Shown piece by piece: positions 1-6,563 of a stretch of 6,563 bases of DNA. The translations under genes and the position numbers were made by a program. Each line of letters starts with the position of its first letter. Position 1 is the stretch's first letter. This DNA comes from Melioribacteraceae bacterium. Lineage in GTDB: Bacteria; Bacteroidota; Ignavibacteria; Ignavibacteriales; Melioribacteraceae. Below the pieces are notes generated by a model, which was not told where the DNA came from, did no database searches, and was given only the letters and a program-made list of their open reading frames with translations. The stretch is from contig JALSTL010000205.1 of NCBI GenBank assembly GCA_026983755.1, forward strand, positions 1 through 6,563, written 5' to 3'.

Positions 1-3000
1 AAATTGCAAAAAGTAATGCTGTTGCAGTTAATGTTTTTTCGCCTCCGGAAAGCAATTCTATTCCGGTAGGACGTTTACCTTTTGGTTTTGCTATAATCTC
101 AATTTTTGCTTCAAGCGGATCTACGCCCTCTTCCAAAATCAAATCGGCTTCATCACCCGGATTAAATACGGATTGAAAAATTATTTTGAAATTATTTCTG
201 ATGTTCTCAAAAGTTTCTAAAAATACATTTTCGGCGGTTTCGTTTATTTCTTTTATTGTTTTTATCAAATCTTTTTCAGATTCAATTAAATCGTTTCTCT
301 GTTGAAGTAAAAAATCAAGTCGTTCTTTTTCTTCTTCATATTCCGAATAAGCAAGTAAATTGATTGGACCTAAATTTTTAATTTTCTCTTTTAATGTATG
401 AACATCGGAACGAACTGTTTCGAAATTAAATATTTCGATATCGTCAAATTCTTTTTTCTCCAAAATATGGTTATATTCTTGTTTAATGTGATCAACCAAA
501 TTTTCAAATCGAATTGAAATTTCGTTACTTTTTATTTGCGCATTATGAATTCTATCGGATATTTCTTGACGTGAATGTCGCAAGTTGTTTAGTTCGTGTT
601 CGTATTTGGAAGACTCTGCTTTTTTACTTTTTAAGTTTTCTTCTATAACGCTTAATTTATTTTGGAGTGAATTTTTTTCTGCACTTAATTCGTTATACAA
701 TACTTGAGTTTCTTCAATTGTAGATTTTATGGTACGGATCGATTCTTCCGCATTTTTTATTTCCGTATGTAAACGTTCTATGGAATTTACGTAAGAAATT
801 TTCGATTCTTTGGCTTTGGTAAGCAAATTGTTTTTGTTTTGAATTTCACCCTTTAATCTTTCTATTTCCAAATTAAGTGTATTATAATTATTTTGTTTTT
901 GATTATATTCCTTCTCCAGTTCGGTTAAATGTATTTCAAATTCATTTAGCTCGTTTTTGGATTGAGCAATTTTATCCGAATTTTCCGAAATATTATTTTT
1001 TGAGGTGGAGATGTTGCTTTGAACAAAATTAAGTTCCGCTATATTTTCTTGAATTTCGGTTTGTAGTTTTTCAATATCCTGTTCCGCTTTTTGCTTTTCA
1101 AATTCTATTTGAGAAATTTGTTTTTCGATATTAGTGATTTCATTAAGTAATAGTTTACCTTTTTCGGATAAAGATTTAAGGCTTATATTTTCTAAAATAT
1201 TTTCTTTTTCTTCAATCAGATTTTTAAGCTTGTCTATGTTTTGTTCATAAACCGGGTATTCGTTTTTTAGTTTTTCGATAAGTTGTTTTCTGCCGAATAG
1301 AGAATTATCCATTGTGTTTGAGGAACCGGCTTCTATAATTCCGTCTTTATGAACAAAATCACCTTCGAGCGATACAAAATTAAATTCTGCAAATTTTTTA
1401 CTCATTTTAATTGCGTCGTCAAGTGTTTTCACAATGGCAACGTTTCCTATTACATTTTTAAAATAAGGTTTCCATTTCTCTTCGGTTTTTATAACATTAA
1501 CCGCCCAATTTACAAATGCTTTATCTTTCTTTATTTTTTTTGCTTGCGAGGAAACATTGAACTTGCTTAATTTACCTAATAACGTACGGTTTTGTTTTTT
1601 GCTTTTAATTAAAAAAGAAGCTCTGCCCAAATTGTTTTTTTTCAAATAACCGATTCCTTCTTTAAGCTCGTTGTGGGTTTCTACAAGAATATTGTTTAAA
1701 GAGGATTTAAGCGAAGTTTCTATAGCTAATTGAAATTCGGGTTCGGAAGAACCGACGTTTGCAAGTATATTTTTAGTATCGTTTGTCCAGCCGTTACTTT
1801 CCAAAAGAGATTTGGAACCGGAAGGTAAACCTTCCAAATTATTTAACAATGTTTGGTAGAATTCTATTTTGTCTTTTATACTTTTAAGTTTACTTTTTTC
1901 ATCGGCTTCACGTAATTTAAGTTCCGCCACTTCTTTTTCTATTTTTTCTTTTTCATTAAGCATTGTGTTATATGCTTGATCGGAGTGTTCAAATTTTTGT
2001 TTGGCAATTATAAGTTCGTTTTCCAAATTTTCTAAAAATCCAACGCTCTTGGCAATTTCGGAAGTTAAATATTGAATATTATCATTTAATTTTTTGATAT
2101 TGTTATTATATTTTTCCAACGATTTTTCGTTGTTGGTTAATTCATATTCAATTGAATTAAGTTTCTTTTCTTGCTCAATAAATTCATTGGTTTTTAATTT
2201 AAAAGTTTCGCGGTTATTAAAAAGTTCATCTTTCTTTTGTTGTAATATATTTTTGCTTTCTTCAAGTAACGAATATTTTGATGTTAAAATCTGTTCAAGT
2301 TCTTGAATGTTTGCAGTTAAATCCAAAATGTTTTTTTCGGTTTCCTCTTTTTGATCTGTAGATTCGTTAATGTTATTATTAAAGCGAGAAATGTTGTTTT
2401 CCAAAGATTTAATTTTTTCTTCCGATACGGAAATGTTTTTTTGCAAAGTATAAATTTTATTAGTCAATTCGGAAATTTTGTGGGAGTTTTCTCTATAATT
2501 TGTTTCTATGTTGCTAATTTCCGTGCGGTATTCGATTAAATTATTTTCTATTTCCTTAATGTTAAAATCGATTTCATTTTTTCTTCTTAAAAGTTCGGAT
2601 GTTTCAAGTTCGAAACCGGCAAGTTGATTTGTGAATAAGAAAAATTCTCTTTCCGCAAGATTAAGTTCTTTTTCTCTTAATTCGGTTTGAATTTGGTTGT
2701 ATCTATCGGCTTTTTTGGCTTGGCGTTCTAACGAACGAACCGTTTTTTCCACTTCGGAAACAATATCGTTTACTCTTGTTAAATCCTTTTTTACATCGTC
2801 AAGTTTTTTTAAGGATAGTCTTCTTCTCAGTTTGTATTTATTTACTCCGGCGGCTTCTTCAAACATTTTTCTTCGTTCGTCCGCTTTATTGCTAAGAATG
2901 GTTTCAATCATTTTAAGTTCAATTACCGAATAAGCATTTGTTCCCATTCCGGTATCCATAAAAAGATTTGTAATGTCTTTTAGTCTGCAAATATTTTTAT

Positions 3001-3343
3001 TAAGCAAATATTCACTTTCACCGGATCTGAAAATTCTACGTGTAATTGTAACTTCCGAAAAATCGGTTGGTAAAATACCTTTATCGTTTACAATTGTTAA
3101 AGAAACTTCTGCCATTCCCATAGGTTTACTATAACGTGTTCCGTTAAAAATTACGTTTTCCATTTTATCACTACGTAAAGTACTGCTTTTTTGTTCGCCA
3201 AGCACCCATCTAATGGCATCAACAATATTTGTTTTACCGCATCCGTTTGGTCCAACAATTCCTGTTATTCCTTTAGTAAAATTTACAACGGTTTTGTTTG
3301 CAAAAGATTTAAATCCAAATATTTCAAGTTTCGATAGATACAA
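1..3343 (-). CDS. smc: Chromosome segregation protein SMC (3' end cut off by window edge)
   Basis: SMC is the ATPase core of the bacterial condensin (SMC-ScpAB), which organises and helps segregate the chromosome in the cytoplasm. I translated the frame throughout: 1114 codons, no stop or frameshift. Residues 1-160 form the N-terminal head, with FGFKSFA at 9-15, Walker A GPNGCGKTN at 31-39, the arginine-finger position Arg57, and FEEAAGV near 160. A long Glu/Lys/Asn-rich coiled coil runs to about 495, the hinge spans about 500-675 (LEGDF at 659-663), and a returning coil runs to about 1010. The C-terminal head starts with NLGPIN and carries the signature LLSGGEKT at 1097-1104. Walker B and roughly the last 70 residues lie outside the window, judging from the usual length near 1180. 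The start is TTG at 3343: an in-frame stop lies three codons upstream, and the first in-frame ATG (residue 61) would delete Walker A. The gene follows the GH2-like gene by 18 bp. Oddities are Leu143 at the Q-loop Gln and Ala672 in the hinge glycine motif. Confidence 0.97.
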   Translation of the reverse strand, partial: MYLSKLEIFGFKSFANKTVVNFTKGITGIVGPNGCGKTNIVDAIRWVLGEQKSSTLRSDKMENVIFNGTRYSKPMGMAEVSLTIVNDKGILPTDFSEVTITRRIFRSGESEYLLNKNICRLKDITNLFMDTGMGTNAYSVIELKMIETILSNKADERRKMFEEAAGVNKYKLRRRLSLKKLDDVKKDLTRVNDIVSEVEKTVRSLERQAKKADRYNQIQTELREKELNLAEREFFLFTNQLAGFELETSELLRRKNEIDFNIKEIENNLIEYRTEISNIETNYRENSHKISELTNKIYTLQKNISVSEEKIKSLENNISRFNNNINESTDQKEETEKNILDLTANIQELEQILTSKYSLLEESKNILQQKKDELFNNRETFKLKTNEFIEQEKKLNSIEYELTNNEKSLEKYNNNIKKLNDNIQYLTSEIAKSVGFLENLENELIIAKQKFEHSDQAYNTMLNEKEKIEKEVAELKLREADEKSKLKSIKDKIEFYQTLLNNLEGLPSGSKSLLESNGWTNDTKNILANVGSSEPEFQLAIETSLKSSLNNILVETHNELKEGIGYLKKNNLGRASFLIKSKKQNRTLLGKLSKFNVSSQAKKIKKDKAFVNWAVNVIKTEEKWKPYFKNVIGNVAIVKTLDDAIKMSKKFAEFNFVSLEGDFVHKDGIIEAGSSNTMDNSLFGRKQLIEKLKNEYPVYEQNIDKLKNLIEEKENILENISLKSLSEKGKLLLNEITNIEKQISQIEFEKQKAEQDIEKLQTEIQENIAELNFVQSNISTSKNNISENSDKIAQSKNELNEFEIHLTELEKEYNQKQNNYNTLNLEIERLKGEIQNKNNLLTKAKESKISYVNSIERLHTEIKNAEESIRTIKSTIEETQVLYNELSAEKNSLQNKLSVIEENLKSKKAESSKYEHELNNLRHSRQEISDRIHNAQIKSNEISIRFENLVDHIKQEYNHILEKKEFDDIEIFNFETVRSDVHTLKEKIKNLGPINLLAYSEYEEEKERLDFLLQQRNDLIESEKDLIKTIKEINETAENVFLETFENIRNNFKIIFQSVFNPGDEADLILEEGVDPLEAKIEIIAKPKGKRPTGIELLSGGEKTLTATALLFAI

Positions 3344-3353
3344 TTTTAATTAA

Positions 3354-3357
3354 CCTT
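3354..3357 (-). promoter_or_regulatory. Likely ribosome binding site of smc
   Basis: AAGG, within AAAAAGG, lies 10 nt before the TTG codon at 3343, inside the 18-bp gap after the upstream stop codon. It supports the TTG start because no other start codon in this frame would keep the N-terminal head. The spacing is slightly long and the match to the anti-SD is partial, so initiation could also depend on ribosomes arriving from the upstream gene. Confidence 0.5.
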
Positions 3358-3361
3358 TTTG

Positions 3362-5938
3362 TTAAAGAAAGTATTGTTTAATTGCAATGGAAATATAATC
3401 TATAGCAAGTGAAGAGTATTGCAAATAACCAATTATTCCGATTGTAATTCCAAGCAAAAAAATAATTCCCGTTAAATAGACATATATAGGACGAACATCA
3501 AATACAACATAAATTCCTTTAATTAATCGCTGTAGAATCCAAACAAAATAAATTAGTAAAAAAATGTAAACATATTTATTAAAAGTACCGGTTTGAAGCA
3601 ATTTGTATAAAGCGGCTTCCAGCGGTAGTAATAATGTTAAAGGTAAAAATGCCCAAATAGTTGTATAATAAACACTGGAAAATAAAACCCTTGTTTTAAC
3701 AAAAAAAGAAAATAATCGGATAATAAAACTAATAAGTAAAAACAATAAAACGGAAAAAACATAAAGATAAAGAAAAGCAGTTAAAGGATGCCAGGCAAGA
3801 TATCCGATAATTTCACTAAATCTATAACTGCCAAAAGCTAAAACAACTTTTTCCAAAAAGATATTGTTTTTAAGATAATGTAATACGATAGTTGTTACCA
3901 AAGCAGTTGAACCTGCAATTAAAAGCATCAGAACGGATGAATGGAAACCAGAGAGAATTCTTTGATCTCTAATATCGGCGTAAAAATTATAAGGCCTTAT
4001 TAACGCTCTTTGAGTATCTTCCCTGAATTTTCTTCTGGAATTAATTAGCATTGCAATTATTAAAGAAAGTATCAAAGCGGCAATAATAAAAAAGAAATTC
4101 GATTCGGTTTTATTGCTCCCGATTGGAACGGAAACTCTTGCACCTCCTAAAAGTTTTGATTTTATCAAGTTATAACTTATACGCGAAGCGTTGCTATCGT
4201 TAGAAAGAATGCCGATGTTATAAATTTTATTTTCGTTAAAGCCGGTGTAAAAAGGAGAAAAATCGCCTTTGTAATTAAACATGCTGTTTAATATAAAACC
4301 GGTTAACTTTTTATCATCGCTAAGTTTAATTATGTTTTCAAAAAATTTAGCTTGTCCTTCGTAAGAAAAATTATTTAAATAGCCGTCTGTTCCGCCTTTA
4401 TATGTCGGATAAGTAGCTTCGCTAATAAAATAAAGTAAAGAATCTCCTGAAGAATTACGGAATAATGTATTGTTAAATTTTTTTAAATTGAATGAATAAA
4501 TTTCCAAGCCGTATAAATCTATATTAGGAATAGTTTTGGGCAACGACACGGCGGACGTATAAGTAAGTTTATTTGGTGCATTACTTTTAATTGTTTTGGA
4601 AATTAAATTTATGAAGTTATAATGTTTATAAGAATTTCCTAAAAATCCACCGCCGCTTCCGTAAGCAATAATTGTAGGATATTTGTTATAAAATTTTATT
4701 GTTCTGCTTATAAAAGTGGTTGTTCGTGTTCTAAAATCTTTATCTTCGGCAAATCTTTCCGGAACTGAATTTAATGGTAATTCAAGCATGGAAAACAATC
4801 CTAACTCTTCGCATAAATATACGGCATAAGGGTGTGGTATTGATTTGGAAAATCTTACGGTATTTACACCCAAAGATTTAATTTGAAGTAAATCGTTTTT
4901 AATCTGTTTATAATTTGAAACTGAATTTTCCTTGGAACGAATATATGTTACACCTTCTATATTAAACTCTCTGTTATTTAACAACAAGTGATTTTTATTT
5001 TTAGAGAAATTAAAAAGAGAAATTTGTTTACGAAATTCGTCATATACAAACCCCTCTTCGTTTGTTAGTTTAACGGTAATTAAATATCTATTGGGATTTT
5101 GATTATCCCAAAAAGATATTTTTTTTAGCTTAACGTAAAAACTTTTTTGAAAATTTTTTGTTTTTAACGGTTTTATGTTCCAGATGTTATAATATTTGTT
5201 AGTGGTATCTCCAATTATTTTTAGAGAAGCACCAAGTTTAAAAAAACCATGAAAATTTTCCAGCAAAGAATCGGAAACGATTTTATTGAAATTTTCCAAA
5301 TTTACATTAAAAGTTAATCTGCCTTTATAAGGTTTGGATTCGGATTTAAAATTGATTGATACATTTTTAATACCCACTTTAGGTCTAAACGATAAAAATA
5401 TATCTCTAAAAACACCACCGAAATTTTTAGGAGAAATAAATTGTTGTTTTAAAGGAATTGTATTTTTTGAATCGAAAGCATATTGAAGTTTTATGCGTAA
5501 TTTGTTTGGTGTATTATAATTTAATAAATTCCCCGGCAAATCGATTGAAAAGGGAATTGCACCACCGGGATGTTTATATATGGAAGCATTATTAATAAAA
5601 ATTTCGGCATAATAATTTAATCCTAAAAAATGAAGGCGTATAAAATTTTTTGTAATTTTTTTGGCGGGAATTGTGAACGATTTTTCAAATATTAGCGTTT
5701 TTTTACTTGTAATTTCCAATGGGAAGGAAACTTCTGTAAATTGTTTTTGATCATCTTCATAAAAAACTTTCCAGCTGTTATTTAAAGATTTAACCGAACG
5801 GGAAACCGTAGTTCCCAGAAATAAAGAATCTTGCAAATTATCAAAACCCGATGGGAGTTCTATAATTTTAATTTGTGCAATTGAAATAAAATTTAACAGA
5901 AGCTGGAATGTTAAAATAGTTAATAAATTTCTATTCAT
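3362..5938 (-). CDS. Exported GH2-like (beta-galactosidase fold) protein with six-helix membrane tail, probable pseudo-enzyme
   Basis: This 858-residue protein starts with a signal peptide (1-21, SIA|Q cleavage). Residues about 50-190 resemble the GH2 jelly-roll domain, with PFSIDL at 129-134 and GGVFRDIFL at 174-182. Residues about 190-315 fit the Ig-like GH2 domain. Residues about 316-600 fit the TIM barrel, with LGVNTVRFS at 356-364 and CEELGLF at 376-382. Glu507 (FISEA) sits at the nucleophile position. The block usually ending in GNE reads YPTIIAYGSGGG (420-431), so the acid/base Glu is Gly431 and the preceding Asn is Gly430. The late motif near 547-556 has Asn551 and Asn555 where Trp and Asp are usual. 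Six hydrophobic helices follow: about 615-632, 668-687, 718-741, 757-777, 790-806 and 818-839. The Arg/Lys-rich linker at 634-660 suggests TM1 runs from periplasm to cytoplasm. I infer an inner-membrane protein with a periplasmic carbohydrate-binding or sensing domain; weak glycosidase activity by another residue cannot be excluded. The ATG at 5938 directly precedes the signal peptide and has no clear Shine-Dalgarno. It is probably co-transcribed with smc. Confidence 0.85.
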   Translation of the reverse strand: MNRNLLTILTFQLLLNFISIAQIKIIELPSGFDNLQDSLFLGTTVSRSVKSLNNSWKVFYEDDQKQFTEVSFPLEITSKKTLIFEKSFTIPAKKITKNFIRLHFLGLNYYAEIFINNASIYKHPGGAIPFSIDLPGNLLNYNTPNKLRIKLQYAFDSKNTIPLKQQFISPKNFGGVFRDIFLSFRPKVGIKNVSINFKSESKPYKGRLTFNVNLENFNKIVSDSLLENFHGFFKLGASLKIIGDTTNKYYNIWNIKPLKTKNFQKSFYVKLKKISFWDNQNPNRYLITVKLTNEEGFVYDEFRKQISLFNFSKNKNHLLLNNREFNIEGVTYIRSKENSVSNYKQIKNDLLQIKSLGVNTVRFSKSIPHPYAVYLCEELGLFSMLELPLNSVPERFAEDKDFRTRTTTFISRTIKFYNKYPTIIAYGSGGGFLGNSYKHYNFINLISKTIKSNAPNKLTYTSAVSLPKTIPNIDLYGLEIYSFNLKKFNNTLFRNSSGDSLLYFISEATYPTYKGGTDGYLNNFSYEGQAKFFENIIKLSDDKKLTGFILNSMFNYKGDFSPFYTGFNENKIYNIGILSNDSNASRISYNLIKSKLLGGARVSVPIGSNKTESNFFFIIAALILSLIIAMLINSRRKFREDTQRALIRPYNFYADIRDQRILSGFHSSVLMLLIAGSTALVTTIVLHYLKNNIFLEKVVLAFGSYRFSEIIGYLAWHPLTAFLYLYVFSVLLFLLISFIIRLFSFFVKTRVLFSSVYYTTIWAFLPLTLLLPLEAALYKLLQTGTFNKYVYIFLLIYFVWILQRLIKGIYVVFDVRPIYVYLTGIIFLLGITIGIIGYLQYSSLAIDYISIAIKQYFL

Positions 5939-5971
5939 AAAAGTTGAAAAAAATTCTAAAATAAAACTATA

Positions 5972-6000
5972 AATATACTAAATATTAAAAGCCGAATCAA
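5972..6000 (-). promoter_or_regulatory. Candidate sigma-70-type promoter for the GH2-like/smc unit
   Basis: On the minus strand TTGATT (6000-5995) and TATATT (5977-5972) are separated by 17 nt, matching the -35/-10 consensus at 4 and 5 of 6 positions. A start near 5965 would give a leader of about 27 nt before the ATG at 5938. The sequence is very AT-rich, so chance matches are common. The location downstream of the tpiA terminator is what makes it credible. Confidence 0.35.
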
Positions 6001-6182
6001 TTATGAGGTTTTACGTTAAATAATTGAAATTGAATAAGTTAGATGATTTTGTTAGAAATAATTTGTACTTAAAATATAATCCGTAATGTTATAAATAAAT
6101 ATCGTAAAAATTTAATTTTCATATTAATTTGATTATACTGAATGATGTTGAATTATGATTATAGTCTGTTTTACATCTCTCC

Positions 6183-6198
6183 ACCGTTCTGTAACGGT
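6183..6198. repeat. Small perfect hairpin, 6-bp stem and 4-nt loop
   Basis: ACCGTT (6183-6188), loop CTGT, then AACGGT (6193-6198). It is a GC-richer island in AT-rich DNA. TTACA (6171-6175) and TGTAA (6190-6194) could form an alternative stem using part of the same bases. No U tract follows on the minus strand. On the plus strand the T-rich run starts about 12 nt later and there is no plus-strand gene to terminate. Function unknown. Confidence 0.45.
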
Positions 6199-6340
6199 TT
6201 ATTACTTACTTTTTAATTTTTAAAAGGTTTCGTAAAATGTAAAGACATAACTTTTATAAGAAGTTGCAAAACAATTCCCTTATAATCATAACTATTGTTA
6301 ATTTATTTTTATTTCACATTTTCAATAATTCCAAATTATT

Positions 6341-6381
6341 AAAAATAACTTCGGAATCTATTAGAAAACGGATTCCGAAGT
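6341..6381 (-). terminator. Rho-independent terminator of tpiA
   Basis: A perfect 11-bp stem (ACTTCGGAATC at 6348-6358 pairing with GATTCCGAAGT at 6371-6381) encloses a 12-nt loop. On the minus strand it is followed at once by TATTTTT (6347-6341). It begins 19 nt after the tpiA stop codon. The plus-strand side lacks a T run, so it should act only on minus-strand transcripts, separating tpiA from the GH2-like gene. Confidence 0.87.
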
Positions 6382-6400
6382 GAAATTACTTATATAAAAA

Positions 6401-6563
<163 letters not shown>

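Larger units (their letters stand above)
5939..6340. other. Non-coding intergenic stretch between the tpiA terminator and the GH2-like gene
   Basis: I see no gene of useful length on either strand; reading frames are closed by frequent stops and there is no tRNA-like or rRNA-like segment. It holds the candidate promoter at 5972-6000, a small perfect hairpin at 6183-6198, and three copies of an 8-bp word: TGATTATA at 6130-6137 and 6156-6163, and its complement at 6281-6288. On the minus strand the first two contain TATAAT, but I found no convincing -35 box at the proper distance from either. Confidence 0.7.

Noticed and set aside
1349..1570. Plus-strand open frame of 73 codons
   Set aside because: It lies antisense inside the smc hinge region, has a low-complexity Phe/Cys/Tyr-rich translation, and has no ribosome site or recognisable domain.
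1534..1642. Two 8-base A runs (minus strand) in the smc hinge, 1534-1541 and 1635-1642, as slippage or phase-variation sites
   Set aside because: Runs this long are expected where Lys codons (AAA) abound in an AT-rich gene, and the frame is intact on both sides. An essential-type gene is an unlikely phase-variation target.
2094..2306. Plus-strand open frame of 70 codons
   Set aside because: Antisense to the smc coiled coil; the Ser/Leu/Phe-rich translation is what results from reading Glu/Lys/Asn codons backwards.
2351..2539. Plus-strand open frame of 62 codons
   Set aside because: Antisense to the smc coiled coil, with no domain and no supporting signals.
2697..2933. Plus-strand open frame of 78 codons
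   Set aside because: Antisense to the SMC N-terminal head and start of the coil, where the minus-strand protein is clearly conserved.
3161..3163. ATG start for smc at residue 61
   Set aside because: It would remove Walker A and the whole conserved N-terminal 60 residues, which are intact and in frame from the TTG at 3343.
6003..6023. ATG-initiated mini-ORF on the plus strand in the intergenic region
   Set aside because: It has only six codons before a stop, with no ribosome site.
6183..6200. Hairpin read as a plus-strand intrinsic terminator
   Set aside because: The stem is only 6 bp, the T-rich run does not follow directly, and no plus-strand gene lies upstream.

Overview
The window is strongly AT-rich (roughly 30% GC by eye, not computed), and every recognisable gene lies on the minus strand. 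In transcription order, right to left, it holds: the last 53 codons of a triosephosphate isomerase gene (tpiA); an intrinsic terminator; about 400 bp of non-coding DNA; an 858-codon gene for an exported glycoside hydrolase family 2 (GH2)-like protein with a six-helix membrane tail; and, after an 18-bp gap, the SMC chromosome-segregation ATPase gene, open for 1114 codons until it runs off the left edge.

The organism is probably a low-GC member of the Bacteroidota/Chlorobiota/Ignavibacteriota group, with Ignavibacteriota as my best guess. This is inferred from four things. The SMC P-loop reads GPNGCGKTN. The SMC signature is followed by KTLTATALLFAI. The GH2-like gene has no clear Shine-Dalgarno sequence. 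Its predicted signal peptide would leave an N-terminal Gln after cleavage. No rRNA or other phylogenetic marker is present to settle it.

tpiA is glycolytic and is closed off by a perfect 11-bp stem plus U tract, so the next two genes are probably a separate transcription unit. The short gap suggests the GH2-like gene and smc are co-transcribed. No functional link between them is evident; smc acts on DNA in the cytoplasm, while the upstream protein should sit in the inner membrane with its large domain in the periplasm.

The most unusual object is the GH2-like protein. It keeps the fold landmarks of GH2 and the likely nucleophile Glu507. However, the Asn-Glu pair carrying the acid/base is Gly430-Gly431, and the usual Trp and Asp of the late barrel motif are both Asn. 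It is fused to a multi-pass membrane module faintly like Yip1. It may be a membrane-tethered carbohydrate-binding or sensing pseudo-enzyme rather than a glycosidase. SMC itself has two departures from textbook motifs: Leu in place of the Q-loop Gln, and Ala in the hinge glycine motif. No mobile element, CRISPR array, tRNA or rRNA was seen.
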